This document shows, piece by piece, positions 47,401 through 59,939 of a stretch of DNA of 64,000 nt. Under the pieces are notes generated by a model, which was given only the letters and a program-made list of their open reading frames with translations, ran no database searches and was not told the origin of the DNA. This DNA comes from Capra hircus (Eukaryota > Chordata > Mammalia > Artiodactyla > Bovidae). Each line of letters begins with the position of its first letter. Within the stretch, counting starts at the first letter, position 1. The stretch spans positions 74,710,458 through 74,774,457 of the forward strand of contig NC_030823.1 in the NCBI RefSeq assembly GCF_001704415.2, in the 5' to 3' direction. The position numbers and the translations under genes are program-made.

Positions 47401-48245
47401 CAGCATTTTTGAGTCTGTAACTTCTTCAGATTCAAGTCTGGGATATACAGGGCCAACCCCCACCTCCAGAAAACCTAAAGAGCTTATCATAGTCCCATTT
47501 CTAGAGCCTGAAGTCCAGTAGCCAGATGGCTTTCTTCCATCTTTCAGAGTCTCCTTATGTTTGCTTTGTATGTATAATGTACACATTTCTTAGTTGTAAT
47601 TAGCAGAAGGAATAGGAAAAAAATGTCTACTTCATTTTCCTGAAAGAGGTCCCAAGAACATTTTTACATTGTTAAGTGATTGAACAAGAGCAAAAGAAGA
47701 ATAAAATTTCATGACACATGAGAACCACATGAAAGTCTGACTTCAGTGTCTGTAAATAAAGTTTTAATTCTACATGGCTGCTTTTGTGCTATGGTGGCTA
47801 GGGGTTAGTAGTTACATCAAAGACTGTTGTGGTTCAAAACCCTAAAATATTTATCTGATCCTTTATAAAAGCTTGCTCACCCCTGGATCACATAACAGAA
47901 TGAGTTACTAGAACTTTATCAACAGAGTTGAGTAGAATACCTGCTCAATCAACATGAAAATAATTAAGGATGTATAAATTCATATAGACTGTCTTCAGGT
48001 TTAGGTCCTGGTGAATACAGATTTGGTTGAAATTTTGGTTAGGAAAGATGATACTTTGACAGAAGGTTACCTGCCCTCCTGCTCTTAGTATCCGTATCTT
48101 TCATATACTTATTATTGTAAGATACTTAATTCAACAGTTCTAAGAAGTATTTTCCTCTATATTTTAACATCTCCGATGTGACTTGCAATCAATACCTTGT
48201 CATAGTTTAATTGGCAGCATTTTTCCTTCTTAGTGATATGTGAAA
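47401..48245. other. Unassigned stretch
   Basis: No gene or named repeat seen. Confidence 0.5.
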
Positions 48246-48249
48246 GAAT

Positions 48250-48440
48250 GATTGTTTAGTCGCTAAGTCATGTCTGACACTTGGGACCCCATGGACTGTA
48301 GCTCGCCAGGCTCCTCTGTCCATGGAATTCTCCAGGCAAGAATACCAGAGTGGGTAGCCATTCCCTTCTCCGGGGGATCTTTCTGATCCAGAGATCAAGC
48401 CCTCCCATGTCTCCTGCATCAGCAGGCAGAGCCACCAAAA
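48250..48440 (-). mobile_element. Bov-tA SINE
   Basis: 'tgtttagtcgctaagtcatg' to 'caggcagagccacc', antisense. Confidence 0.85.
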
Positions 48441-48700
48441 GAAGGATGCACCTTACAAATGATGATGTCTTGGTTTTAATGAGATATGTAATTGATCAGG
48501 AGCAGTCACAAATACATCTTTGTGCAGTTAAGAATGTATACATTTTTGAGTAGACAGAAGCTACTCAGGTTATATTAACTTTTCCTTAAACGTTGACCTC
48601 AGGGTCACCCCCTTTTTTTAAAAAAAATTTCTTTTTAGTGCCAAACCTTTTTCACTCATAATTTTTTCAGGTAAATGTTTTTCTAGCAGTCTGGTACTGC

Positions 48701-48976
48701 TGCTGCTGCTGCTAAGTTGCTTCAGTCGTGTCCGACTCTGTGCGACCCCATAGATGGCAGCCCAACAGGCTCCTCTGTCCCTGGGATTCTCCAGGCAAGA
48801 ACACTGGAGTGGGTTGCCAGGTGCCATTTCCTTCTCCAATGCATGAAAGTGAAAAGGGAAAGTGAAGTCGCTCAGTCATCTCTGACTCTTCGCGACCCCG
48901 TGGACTGCAGCCTACCAGGCTCCTCTGTCCATGGGATTCTCCAGGCAAGAGTACTGGGGTGGGGTGCCATTGCCTT
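48701..48976 (-). mobile_element. Bov-A2 SINE dimer
   Basis: (TGC)n start, two antisense monomers, end 'ggggtgccattgcctt'. Confidence 0.92.
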
Positions 48977-48979
48977 CAA

Positions 48980-51480
48980 ATAGTCTTAAATACTTCTACT
49001 GTCAGAATAGTCCCCTCAAAACTTGAATGTTTCCAAAATTTTTTCTAGTTATGCTTATAGACAACTGTTGTGTATTGGTAACTTCGATTTGCATATTGGA
49101 ATTGTATAAACAAGGTTGACATTGTTGAAATGTTGATCCATTCTAATCCTGAGAGTCCTAAACAGCGAGCACCAAATTAATTTTGAAAGGCATATTGCAA
49201 GAAGGAAAAAAAGGAAAACAAACCCCAAACCAATGGTACTATTTCCCACTTATCTAACCTTTCAAGGGCACTTAGCAGTTAGAAGATGATGATAAGTACA
49301 GACAGATTTCCTGATTAGAAGGTTCATTAGTAAGAAGGAACAGAATACTAATCACAAGACTTTCATTTGCACTGACAAGGTCTGACCTAGCTAGCATTCA
49401 TCAGTGACAGTGGAATTGCTCCCTGGTGGTATCAACCCCAGGCAAAGCAGAGAAAACATGTTCTTCATGGAAGAATTCATCAAAAGTAAGCAGAGCTGTA
49501 CCACACACCATTGCTTTCAGGGGCTCCCCAGAGGGTAGCCAGCATCTTCTCTGAATCAGTTTGCTTGGTCTGTAAAATGCAAAATGCTCAGGGGAAGTGT
49601 GCGTGTTAAAGAAAAACAGCTTAAACTTTGGAACCTGAGAACAACGATCATCACACAAACCTGCACCTTAAATATTAATAATCTAGTTGACCACGAATAG
49701 GTGCTTTGGTCAATGCTGAGCCTATGAGCCCAGGAGAGCATGCTGCTGCTAACTATGTAGTAGTTATAAACGTGATAAGTTCTTGTGAGTGTGGGCATTT
49801 TTAAATCTTGTGACCTGACACCAAAAGGTTACCACGTTAGTAGAAATCAAAAATTGCATGTTTTAAGCCTGCAAAGGTATTTGCACATTTTAATTATAAA
49901 TGTATATTAAAATGCTCTTTTTCCAAACATCACAATTTTCAATAAAATATGCCCTCATCATGTAAAAGCATTTTATGAAGAATAATTAAGTTCCCAGGTT
50001 TGGTCTGTGAAGTATAAAACCAAGCACCACCAATTTTCCCATCTGCAGAAAGCTTGCTGCTAATTTGTTACAAGATGAGCAAATAAAATAATTAGAAATT
50101 AGACAAAATATACCTGAGTGGAAAGCATCCAGGCTCTGGAGTCAGACAAACCTGATTTTGAATTTTTTAAATTAACGACTCTGGGCCTTAGTTTCCTTAT
50201 CTATGAAGTAAGGCAATACTGCTTAACATACAGGGTCATGATAAGTGTTAGATAATTGGTGCTTATTGGAACCAACTCTAAATTGTGTAGTAAATATTTT
50301 AAGTACCAAAAAAAAGAAAAAGCCTACCAAAAGGAAAGAGCTGAGTGAAACAGGTGAGAGCTTCCTGGAGGTGAGACTTGGGCTAAGCCTTAAAAATTCT
50401 CTCTCATAATAGTAACATTTTTATTACATTACATTTTAATGTTTCTGAAGTTGATGCTAAAGTAAATGGTGAAAAACAGCAGGTAAAGGATTAAATTTTG
50501 GTATAGTTAGGATTGCCTATGTCTTTGCCAAGTCATGAGATCCCACAGCTAGGTAAATTTTAATGTTAATTTGTATCTTTATTTTGATTGAAATGTCTTC
50601 ATTAAAGACAATTATTAATTAAACAACAAACAGTATTAAAACAAAATATTACTTTTTGAAAGCAAAATGTGATTAAAGGCCACAAATAAAGCTGGTTTCT
50701 CAGAGTAGATCATGAAATTTTTTGTTAACCTAATTTTTAAATTGGTACTATAACTATAAATTTCAGAATTAAGAAAGATTAGATACACCCTGCTGTATTT
50801 AAAATGGATCATAAACAAGGACCTACTGTATAGCACGTGGATCTCTACTCAATGTCATGCCTGGATGGGAGGAGAATTGGGGGGAGAATGGATACATGTA
50901 TATGCATGGCTGAGTTATTTATTTTGTGAATGGTGCCTGTAAGGAGTTTTGAAAATTTCAGAGTGAAGGAGAGCAAGAAATATGATTAGATAGCAGAGCA
51001 ATGTAAACTACCAGTTCTTTGAGTGCTGTGGATTGATAATTAACAATGTGGTAGAAAATAGTGCTGAACTGTTAAAAAGTAATGTGTAGTATTTATGAAG
51101 GTCAACGTTCTGAGTACGAGGTTTTATTTCCTGCACTCTGGAGTGTTGGGAGCTTTCAGAAAGGGCATCACAAGATTTTTCAGATAAAATAAAGCTAGTG
51201 ATGTGATAGATGTATGCAGTCGAAACAGTGAGGTCAGCGAAGACCGATGTTTTGGGGAACAGGTAGAAAGCCAGGATCTAAATTCAGGGAGATCAACCAA
51301 GGTGAGAAAAGCAGACTCAATGCTCTGGCATTCTTAACAGCAAAGTCCAGACTGGAAGAACCATCGAGAGTGGAGCTGGTAAAGGTAGTTGGTGAATGTT
51401 AATCCCAGGGAGTGAGCTATGAGGTCTCTCGCCTGTGTGTACCCTGTACTGAGTGTTTGGAGGCACTGGAAATATTTATG
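48980..51480. other. Largely unique non-coding stretch
   Basis: 2.5 kb with only a MIR-like piece (50,115-50,275: 'ccaggctctggagtcagacaaacctg', 'gggccttagtttccttatct'). No coding exon recognised. Confidence 0.5.
50115..50275 (+). repeat. MIR SINE
   Basis: The order 'ggagtcagacaaacctgattttg', 'ctgggccttagtttccttatct' and 'gtcatgataagtgtta' is the standard MIR core. Confidence 0.75.
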
Positions 51481-51487
51481 GCTAAGA

Positions 51488-51811
51488 TGAGTCCCCTGGA
51501 CTGCAAGGAGATCCAGCCAGTCCATTCTGAAGGAGATCAGCCCTGGGATTTCTTTGGAGGGAATGATGCTGAAGCTGAAACTCCAGTACTTTGGCCACCT
51601 CATGTGAAGAGTTGACTCATTGGAAAAGACTCTGATGCTGGGAGGGATTGAGGGCAGGAGGAGAAGGGAACGACAGAGGATGAGATGGATGGATGGCATC
51701 ACGTGAGTCTGAGTGAACTCCGGGAGTTTGTGATGGACAGGGAGGCCTGGCGTGCTGCAATTCATGGGGTCGCAAAGAGTCGGACACGACTGAGCGACTG
51801 AACTGAACTGA
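51488..51811 (+). mobile_element. BovB LINE 3' fragment
   Basis: 'tcccctggactgcaaggagatcc' to 'gagcgactgaactgaactga', directly joined to an antisense L1. Confidence 0.9.
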
Positions 51812-52085
51812 TACCGCCTTCCATAATGGCTGTATCAATTTACATTCCCACCAACAGTGCAAGAGCATTCCCTTTTCTCCACACCCTCTCCAGCATTTAT
51901 TGTTTGTAGACTTTTTGATGATGGCCATTCTGACCAGTGTGAGAAAAAAATCTCATCATAGTTTTGATTTGCATTTCTCTAATAATGAGTGATGTTCAGC
52001 ATCTTTTCATGTGTGTGTTAGCCATCTGTATGTCTTCTTTGGAGAAATGTCTGTTTAGGTCTTTTTCCCACTTTCTGATAGGGCA
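51812..52085 (-). mobile_element. L1 fragment, antisense
   Basis: 'ccataatggctgtatcaatttacattccc' to 'ggtctttttcccactttctga'. Confidence 0.85.
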
Positions 52086-52369
52086 AAACTCCTTCCTTTT
52101 TTCTTTATTAATCTTTTCGTACGAGAAGAGAAACTAGTATTTTCCATAAAACTCCCTGACTTGATGCTTTGTGGACATTCCGTTACTCTCCCCTTACAGA
52201 TCCTATTTTGGAGGGTTGCTCGATGTAAATTATACCAGTTCAGCAATATTAGGGGCATAGAGACAGGGCTGTGTGGTTCTGGCAGAGAAAGATTTTCTCT
52301 GTTCATTCCTGTGTTTGGTGATGTTCCGTTACTGGACACTAGCTTTCCTTAGTTGAACTGACTTTTTAA

Positions 52370-52665
52370 TTAGTTACGTGTTTTTGGCTGTGCTGGGTCT
52401 TCACTGGTTGCGGTTCTCGAGCTTCTCGTGGTGGCTTCTCCTGCTGCCCAGCACAGACTCCAGGTATGCAGGCTTCAGTAGCTGAGGCGTGTGGGCTCAG
52501 TAGTTGTGGTTCCTGGGCTCTAGAGCAGAGGCCCAATAGCTGTGACTCATGGGCTTAGTTATTCCACAGCATGTGGAATGTTCCAGGACCAGGGATCGAA
52601 CCCGTGTCTCCTGAATTGCAGGTGGATTCTTTACCACCAAGCCGCTAGGGAAAGCCCCAAACTGA
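52370..52665 (-). mobile_element. CHR-type SINE
   Basis: 'tttttggctgtgctgggtcttc' to 'accaagccgctagggaaagcccc', near full length. Confidence 0.88.
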
Positions 52666-53014
52666 CTTTTTGTACCAGCCTCTGTTAGGGGCACCTCCTT
52701 TGTGGGAAAGCAGCTTTTCGCATCTGGGAAGAGCCCCCTACTTAGTAAGAAGTACTTCCTCGCCATGTTATTTTCTGTATGATAAAGTTTTTCTTTCCCT
52801 TGATTCTCCTGATGAGCTTCTCTAAGTGCCCCTGATAGAAAGGTCTTCAAGCAGAGTGATTTCCATCTATTCTCCAATCTGTCCACTTGGTAGCCCTCAC
52901 CTCTGTACCAGTGATTAAAGAAATTCATAAAATATGTAAATAACTACATTTACTGGACAATTGAAACAGACATCGTGCTGCTTTTCATACTTTATTTGAT
53001 CTAAAGAAATAGTC

Positions 53015-53225
53015 CAGTGTTGAGAACACGGACCCTGTGTACAGACTATCTGGTTTCCAGTCACAGCTCTGCACTCACAGCTGTGGAACCTCATGTAATT
53101 TACTTAACTTCGCTCCCTGTGGTTTCCTTATCTGTAAAATGCTGTTGTGAGGACTTAAATAAATGAATAATATCAGGTGCTTAGAACAATGCTGAGCACA
53201 TAGGAAACACTACAGACGTGTTTGT
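53015..53225 (+). repeat. MIR SINE
   Basis: 'gttgagaacacggaccctgtgt', 'ggtttccttatctgtaaaatg', 'gctgagcacataggaaacac', a well-preserved MIR. Confidence 0.8.
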
Positions 53226-53229
53226 TTTC

Positions 53230-54080
53230 ATCCTTGTTGCAGAGGGCTGGGACTGGCTGTTATTTGATTTTTACAGCAGATCTGTAAGTATCTGTTTAAA
53301 AAGAAACAGGTTCAGAGATGTTAAGCTTGCACAATGTCATGTAATTGCCTGGAACACAGTACTCATTAAAGACACATTTAATAAATGAAGTTATAGAAAA
53401 CGGAGTTAGAGACAGGACTGGCTGTGCTTTTAATCTCTGTTCCTCAAAATATCTCTTTTAACCATTTCCTGCCAATTAAGATCACTTTCTCCGGAATGGA
53501 AGTTGTTTGTTTGAGTCTCCCTGGCTTCTTTTATTATTGTCTTCAAAACATTCTGTTAAAAATTCCTTGTAATTTGTCTCTTAGACCTAGCCTCCTTCCT
53601 AAGTCTTCAGTGTAATATGGAGGTTTCCAGCATTTTAATGGTGGTTGAGTGTGTGTTTGATCATGTTCAGTTGGCATTGTGGTGTTGGGAAGAAGGAAGG
53701 CTTAGACTGTCTGCTTTTTGCCAGTTTACCTGGTTTTCTCTCGTGGTGATCTTTTTCTCTATTCCGGATTATTATCTGTCCCCAGAACTTGAGCTAGGTT
53801 AATATCTAGAAACAGAAATATTTTCCAGTGATGCTGATGATTTACTGCTGGTTGAAGAATCTTTCTGAATACAACTCATACTGGACCTAGCCATCCAGTT
53901 TGCTCATACCTGAGTTCAAACATTAGCAAAGTTTTTTCAGTAAAAAGCTAGGTCATGAACAGTTCTGGTTTTGTGGACCACACAGTCTGTGTTGTAAATG
54001 CTCTCTTCTGCGTGGTGCTGTGAATGCACTCAGCCACAGACAGCATGTATGTGCCCCAATAAAACGTTTATTCATGGACG
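53230..54080. other. Unassigned stretch
   Basis: No gene or repeat that I can name. Confidence 0.5.
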
Positions 54081-54084
54081 CAGA

Positions 54085-54255
54085 AATTTGAAGTGTATAT
54101 ACTTTTTACATTTTATTTGTTTTTTTAAATTTATTTTTACTTTATTTTACTTCACAATACTGTATTGGTCTTGCCATACATTGACATGAATCTGCCACGG
54201 GTGTACATGAGTTCCCAATCCTGAACCCCCCTCCCACCTCCCACCCCATATCATC
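54085..54255 (-). mobile_element. Ruminant L1 3' end, antisense
   Basis: 'cttgccatacattgacatgaatctgccacgggtgtacatg' is the usual 3' UTR wording of young bovid L1. A short Bov-tA head (54,262-54,312) follows. Confidence 0.8.
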
Positions 54256-54439
54256 TCTCAAGGGCTTCCTCGGTGGCTCAATGGTAAAGAATCTATCTAC
54301 AACGCACAGGAAACTTTTTACATCTTATATGTTAGATACTATTCTGTTAAAAATGTTCAACTATTTGAAAATGTAAAAATCCCATCTTAGCTTGTAGGTG
54401 ACATAAACTTAGGCAGCTGTTGAGAATTGCTCTAAGACC

Positions 54440-54850
54440 ATAATTTGTCCCCTTCCCCCTTATTCTGCTTCAAATTCCCACAGTCCCTTTTATCCAGATG
54501 ATTCCACTTTATTCATTGTGCCACAGCTGGAATTATCACCCTTAAATTTAAACTGCTCATCTGATTATATTTCTCCCTTACTTATGATCCTTCATTGACC
54601 CTCCAGACTCCTTGGCACCACGTTCCAGGTCACAAAATCTGCAGCATCTTCTCTTCCAGACATACTTTTCAGTGTCCCTTCTGAGCTTAAAATGGCACCT
54701 CTTTTCATGAAGTTGTCTCTGAATTTTCAGGCCGAATTAATCACTTTTGCATCCCTACTTTCACAGTACTTTGGACGTGTTTTAAAATATTTATCTCATT
54801 ATGTTATAATTCATTGTATTCATGGTTGTATACACTCATCTTAATATGGG
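54440..54850 (-). repeat. L2 LINE remnant
   Basis: 'ccttcattgaccctccagactcc' and 'catgaagttgtctctgaattttcag' resemble antisense L2. Confidence 0.5.
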
Positions 54851-55461
54851 CTCTTAACATAAGTAATTAGATGAATTTATCTTTGTTTTTCCAAAACCTG
54901 GTTTATGCTTGGGACTGACAAATGATTTTGTTGACAAATGACAACAAAGGAATTTAGATTTGAGTGCTCACATCTGCCATATATCACATGAAATGAGTTT
55001 TGGAAAAAAACTAACATTTTTGGAAGGAAAATAGTATATGGGGTGTATCTTTTTGCAAAGCAGAGGTTCACTTGGTAAAGTAAAATCACCCTTAAATTAA
55101 TTTGTTTTGGATTTTTTCTTAGTGGATTTGAATTTTTAAGGCTATAACTACATTTTCTAAAGCTATCAAGTTTTAAGAGAATTAACAACTTTTTGTGTTG
55201 AGAGCTTCTATTACCACTTGTAGATAAGCCCAGTGAGGTTGCAACTATAAATCTGAGATTTGGGGGATTTTTTTTCAGTCCTAAGCACTTGGGTGCAGAA
55301 ATTATCTTAGAGCTCATTCCAAATGTCCTAGGGATGCAAATGGTGAAAAAGGTTTGGGAAGCTATGGATCCAGACTATGGACCAGCTCTGGATCTGAACT
55401 TTCACTCTGTTCTCTTCAGCCTCCCAATTCACACATCCCTTCTCTTCTCCCTAGGGAAGCA

Positions 55462-55541
55462 TTGGATTGGCCAAAAAGTTCGTTTGGGTTTTTCCATGAG
55501 ATGTTACAGAAAAACCTGGATGAACTTTTTGGCCAACCCAA
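55462..55541. mobile_element. Mariner-derived MITE; candidate miR-2284/2285-family hairpin
   Basis: An 80-base element with two imperfect inverted arms of about 32 bases: left TTGGATTGGCCAAAAAGTTC..., right ...GAACTTTTTGGCCAACCCAA, with a 16-base centre. A TA follows on the right, as mariner targets require. The two ends fused without a transposase form a short hairpin. The right arm (AAAACCTGGATGAACTTTTT) is close to what I remember as the bovine miR-2285 mature sequence, and the left arm to miR-2284. Those families are known to be ruminant-specific; expression of this copy is unknown. Confidence 0.8.
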
Positions 55542-55544
55542 TAA

Positions 55545-57440
55545 ATACAAGTATTTATAGATATAAGAATAATTATTGGGAAGAAAGCTGCAGCACATAT
55601 ATTTGATTAAAAAAAAGCTTCCTGGAGACTCTGCAGGCTCAGGAACCTTACAGTTATTCACCTGGGATGGTACCCAGGCCCGTTGATGACCAGGGTTAGT
55701 GAATGACTCCCTCTGTATGATTTTTCCCTCCCTTCTAAGCAATGCACACAAAAGTCTATGGAATCACTATTTATAGCAAGATAGAAGAAAGAAATACTGT
55801 AGGGTGCTGAAAGTTTCAGTCCACTAGGGATTTTAGGAATTAATATTGATGTCAGTGGTGAGCTTGTCAGAATTGCTCATGTTCTTTTCTTAGCAGTGTC
55901 ACAGTGATTCATGATGTGAATAGAATTTTTTTTTTTCTCATACTGTCTCTTCTACTCAATTCCCAGGCTCTGTTGCTATTTCTACTTTTCTGTGGTGGTG
56001 ATAATTGAATGAGGACAGGGAGCAAAGGGGCCTCATCTGTTTTAATTTCTGAGTAGGGACTTAGATTAACTAGAATCAGGACTGCAACCTGAATTCAGGA
56101 AACCATTTTAAAAAATATATATTGAATCATATATTCCACTATAATCAAAATACACTGAATCACTTGGCTGCACATCAGAAGCTAATATATTATAAATCAA
56201 CTACAATGAAAAGATGTCTTTATATATCATTATAAAATATAATAATTTCTAAAGGCAATTATAGAATTTGAATAAAGTAAGTTCATATATGCCAATAAAT
56301 TAAATAATTGCCTTTATCTTATTGTGTGACTTTGGAAGTTTGTGTTTTCTCCACAATTCTAGAAAATATCTCTCAATTAAGCTTTGCAGAACTCAGTAAC
56401 ACAAATTTTAATATATCCAGCAATTTCGTGATGGGCCTTCTCTTCAATGGGGAGTAATTTTTTTCACGTGTGACTAGGTACTGGATTTATTCGTTGGATT
56501 TTGTGGTCGTTTAAATTTAAAAGCTCTTAAGGATACTCAGCCTTGCCATGGCTTCTTGATGACTATTTCTCTTTAGGTTTATAATGGGCATCTGCCTCTT
56601 TTGGTGGCCTGCATCCATTTCACCTTCATTTGACAGCAGCATTCTCATCCTGAATTCCTTTGGAGAAGTTGTCAATTTTCGATTTGGGGTAGCTTGGTAG
56701 TGCCACATGGCAAATCCAGGTGCACTGCCCAGCCTTACTTTGGTAGAGCACCAGGTTGTCTTCCTTGACTTTGACAGAATGGGGAAATCATTAGAATTCA
56801 TTTGTGTGAGTAGTATTATCCTGATGAAGTTAAGCTGTTCTTATTGTCATGACAAGGTATCACCATGGTTTTACTCAGGTTATTCCAACCTGTTCTCCTA
56901 AATTCTCATCTATCCTTTGAGGGGTTAAGTATTCTGCCAATAATTTCCTCTAGGTTACCTGTTACTTATAACATATGTATTCTAAGCTCTTAGATGAGGA
57001 TCTAGCCAAGGAAAATATTTACTGACTCATTACCCATTACGGTTGAGAGCCTGGTTGTAAATGAGCAATGTAATTGTAAGGAAGTGCCCACGTCAAATGG
57101 GCCTGGATTAATGGAGAACCAAGGATCCTTTCACCTGTCAGTCAATTGCTTTGCTCTGGCCATCTCAGCTATTCACTGGGCAACTTGAAAGTATAGACTC
57201 AGGCCCAAGGAGCTGCAGACATTTCTGCCAAAGCATTACAAGTAGGGAACAAGAGTTAGTCTTGTTGCCTTAGAGTGTTTTCTCATATGACTGTGAAGCT
57301 TATTCTTTCAACTTAATTCCTCTTACTCTTTTCAGCACATTTGAGCTTCTGCCTGGTATTGCTGATTTGTCTCACTTTACCACTTTGTGCCTGAGTCCCT
57401 GTTTTGAACAGAGTCCATGGGTTTGGAGCCCTGAACACCC
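55545..57440. other. Largely unique non-coding stretch
   Basis: About 1.9 kb with no named repeat. A small AT-rich L1-tail-like patch may lie near 56,110-56,210 ('ctgcacatcagaagctaatatattataaatcaac'). Confidence 0.5.
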
Positions 57441-57446
57441 TAAGTA

Positions 57447-57935
57447 GTTCAGTACAGTTGCTCAGTCATGTCTGACTCTTTGTGACCCCATGGACTGCAG
57501 CACGCCAGGCTTCCCTGTCCATCACCAACTCCCGGAGCTTGCTCAGACTCATGTCCATTGAGTCAGTAATGCCATCCAACCATCTCATCTTCTGTCATCC
57601 CCTTCTCCTCCTGCCTTCAATCTTGCCTAGCATCAGGGTCTTATTAGTTAGTTCTTCGCATCAGGTGGCCAAAGTGTTGGAGTTTCAGCCTCAGTATCAG
57701 TCCTTCCAATGAATATTCGGGACTGATTTCCTTTAGGATGGACTGACTGGGTCTCCCTGCAGTCCAAGGGACTCTCAAGAGTCTTCTCCAGCACCACAGT
57801 TCAAAAGCATCAGTTCTTTGGTGCTCAGCTTTCTTTATCGCCCAACTGTCACATCCATACATGACCACTGGAAAAACCATAGCCTAGACTAGATGGACCA
57901 TTGTTGGCAAAGTAATGTCTCTGCTTTTTACCTAA
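57447..57935 (-). mobile_element. BovB LINE 3' end
   Basis: Antisense: 'gttcagtacagttgctcagtcatg' to 'ggcaaagtaatgtctctgctttt'. Confidence 0.9.
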
Positions 57936-58160
57936 GTAGATCATGTCAGAAGTCTCCTCACTGAGGTCTAGTCCAGTGCCTCAAGGCATGGCTGCTGGCT
58001 GAATTCTGTTCTGAACAGAGCAACTTGGAACATCCTAACTCTGGGCATGAGTCCTTACTTAGCTCCACTGTTGCACCAGACAATCTGCCATATAAGCTTG
58101 TGAAAGCATCGGTTCTGCTGTGTGCTTTATTTATATCCTATCCATTTCCTACTGTGTGTA

Positions 58161-58203
58161 TGTGTGCACATATGTGTGCACATATGTGTGCATACATGTG
58201 TGC
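58161..58203. repeat. 12-mer minisatellite
   Basis: About 3.6 units of TGTGTGCACATA, an alternating purine-pyrimidine tract. Confidence 0.85.
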
Positions 58204-58663
58204 TTTTCCTAGCAAGTTTTATGTGTAAAATTTTTAAAAATTTTTTGTATTCTTTTAAATTTCAACATTGCCTAACCTTTAAACTAAAAAATAGTTTCAT
58301 GTTTCTTTGACTCCACTGACATCCGAGTTTGCAAAGCCAGAAACCTGAATCATTCTTCATGCCTCCCTGTCCCACACTCTTCACTCTCAGTCAATAAATA
58401 AGTCCTGCTAGTGTTTCTTTTCTCCCACTTCTTCTTTGAAACGTATTCCAACACTTTAAACTATAACACTCCTGCATAGGGAGAGAAAGATTAATACTCA
58501 TTGTAGATGTACAGACTTCTTAAGATTTGAGAATAAGTGACAGGGATTTTTTACTTTATATTGTTTAATCTCTGTTTTCTCAACCATAAAATGGTGCAAT
58601 AATATTTTCTAATCTGAGTTGTTATGAAGTTGAGAGTATAAAATGCTCCATATATTGAAAAAT

Positions 58664-59100
58664 AGCTTATAAAATATAATTGTTACCTGGAAATTACATG
58701 GATATCCTTAAAAAATTTTTTTTATTGGAGTATAGTTGATTTAGTGTTTCTTGAATTGATTCTTCCTCTCTGAAAGTCTCCAGGGCTTCCCTAGTGGCTC
58801 AGATGGTAAAGAATCTGCCTGTACGCAGGAGACAAGGCTTCAATCCCTAGATCGGGAGATCCCCTGGAAAAGAGAATGGCAACTCACTCCAGTATTCTTG
58901 CCTGGGAAATCCCATGGGCGGAGGAGCCTGGCGGGCTGCGGTCATGGGATTGCAAAGCATCAGACGTGACTGAGCAACTGAGCACACAGCTTATGAAAGT
59001 GTAACTATTATCTGGAAATTATGTGGCTATACTTCTTTTTATTGGAGTAGAGTTGATTTACTGTGTCTTGAATGGATTCTTCCTCTCTGAAAGTCTTCAG
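58664..59100. repeat. About 115-120-bp direct duplication flanking a SINE
   Basis: 58,664-58,784 and 58,988-59,100 are diverged copies of one sequence ('agcttat', 'ctggaaatta', 'ttattggagta', 'gattcttcctctctgaaagtct' in the same order). A Bov-tA SINE lies exactly between them. Confidence 0.85.
58785..58987 (+). mobile_element. Bov-tA SINE
   Basis: 'gggcttccctagtggctcagatgg' to 'gtgactgagcaactgagcacac'. Confidence 0.9.
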
Positions 59101-59104
59101 CCTC

Positions 59105-59930
59105 CTGGTTTGGACCCTGTATCCCTGATGGGAAGCTTTTGCTCACCTCCAACTTTGAACTGTTCCCTTGCAAAGCCATCCGCCTCCCAGAGTTGTTCTC
59201 ATTTTATGTATCATGCTTATAAACCACCTGAAATGTATTTACTACATATTTATTACCTCAAAGACAAATAACAGCACCAGAACTTACTATCCACTGAAAT
59301 TTTTTTTTTCTGTCTCTAAAATTACCCCCATTTCTGCCCACTATAGCTAAATTAGGATTAATTTGTTTGGAAAATGAGTCCAGTTTCAATAAACTTGGTC
59401 TGATTATTTATATAAGTATAATTAATCATATAGATTCTTTTAAATTGAATGCCCTGAATTTCTCATCAGGAACCTGAGATTAAACTTTGAGAGGCCTATA
59501 AAGGCCAGGAAAGCAATGCCAAGGACTTGCCACCAAATTCACCTATAGTACCTATAGATTTGGGTGAATTCCTCTCTTCTCAATGTCCCCAAAATATTTT
59601 GACACTCCTGTACCTACCAGGAGTGGCCTTACTTATTTACCTGGTAAGGCTGCTGGGAACCTTGTAGGTAAGGTAGCAAGGTGTTTTTCCAGGGGAATTT
59701 ACGGCTCCATAAGGTCCACTTTAGTTCTTTAAAACTGTCTGGTCATATATGATTCTATGCATATTCTCACATATGACCTTCCAGTCAAAGTCAGTGTTTC
59801 CAGTTGTGTCCTGTTACAAGAACAGATTCTTATGAAAACTTATGCAAACAGTTTTATTGCTATAAAAATAAGAATACTAAGAGTTTCCAAATTCTGAGAG
59901 GATCAGGTAGAAAGAAAAGATCAGTGATTC
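59105..59930. other. Unassigned stretch
   Basis: No gene or repeat that I can name. Confidence 0.5.
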
Positions 59931-59939
59931 AATTTGCTT

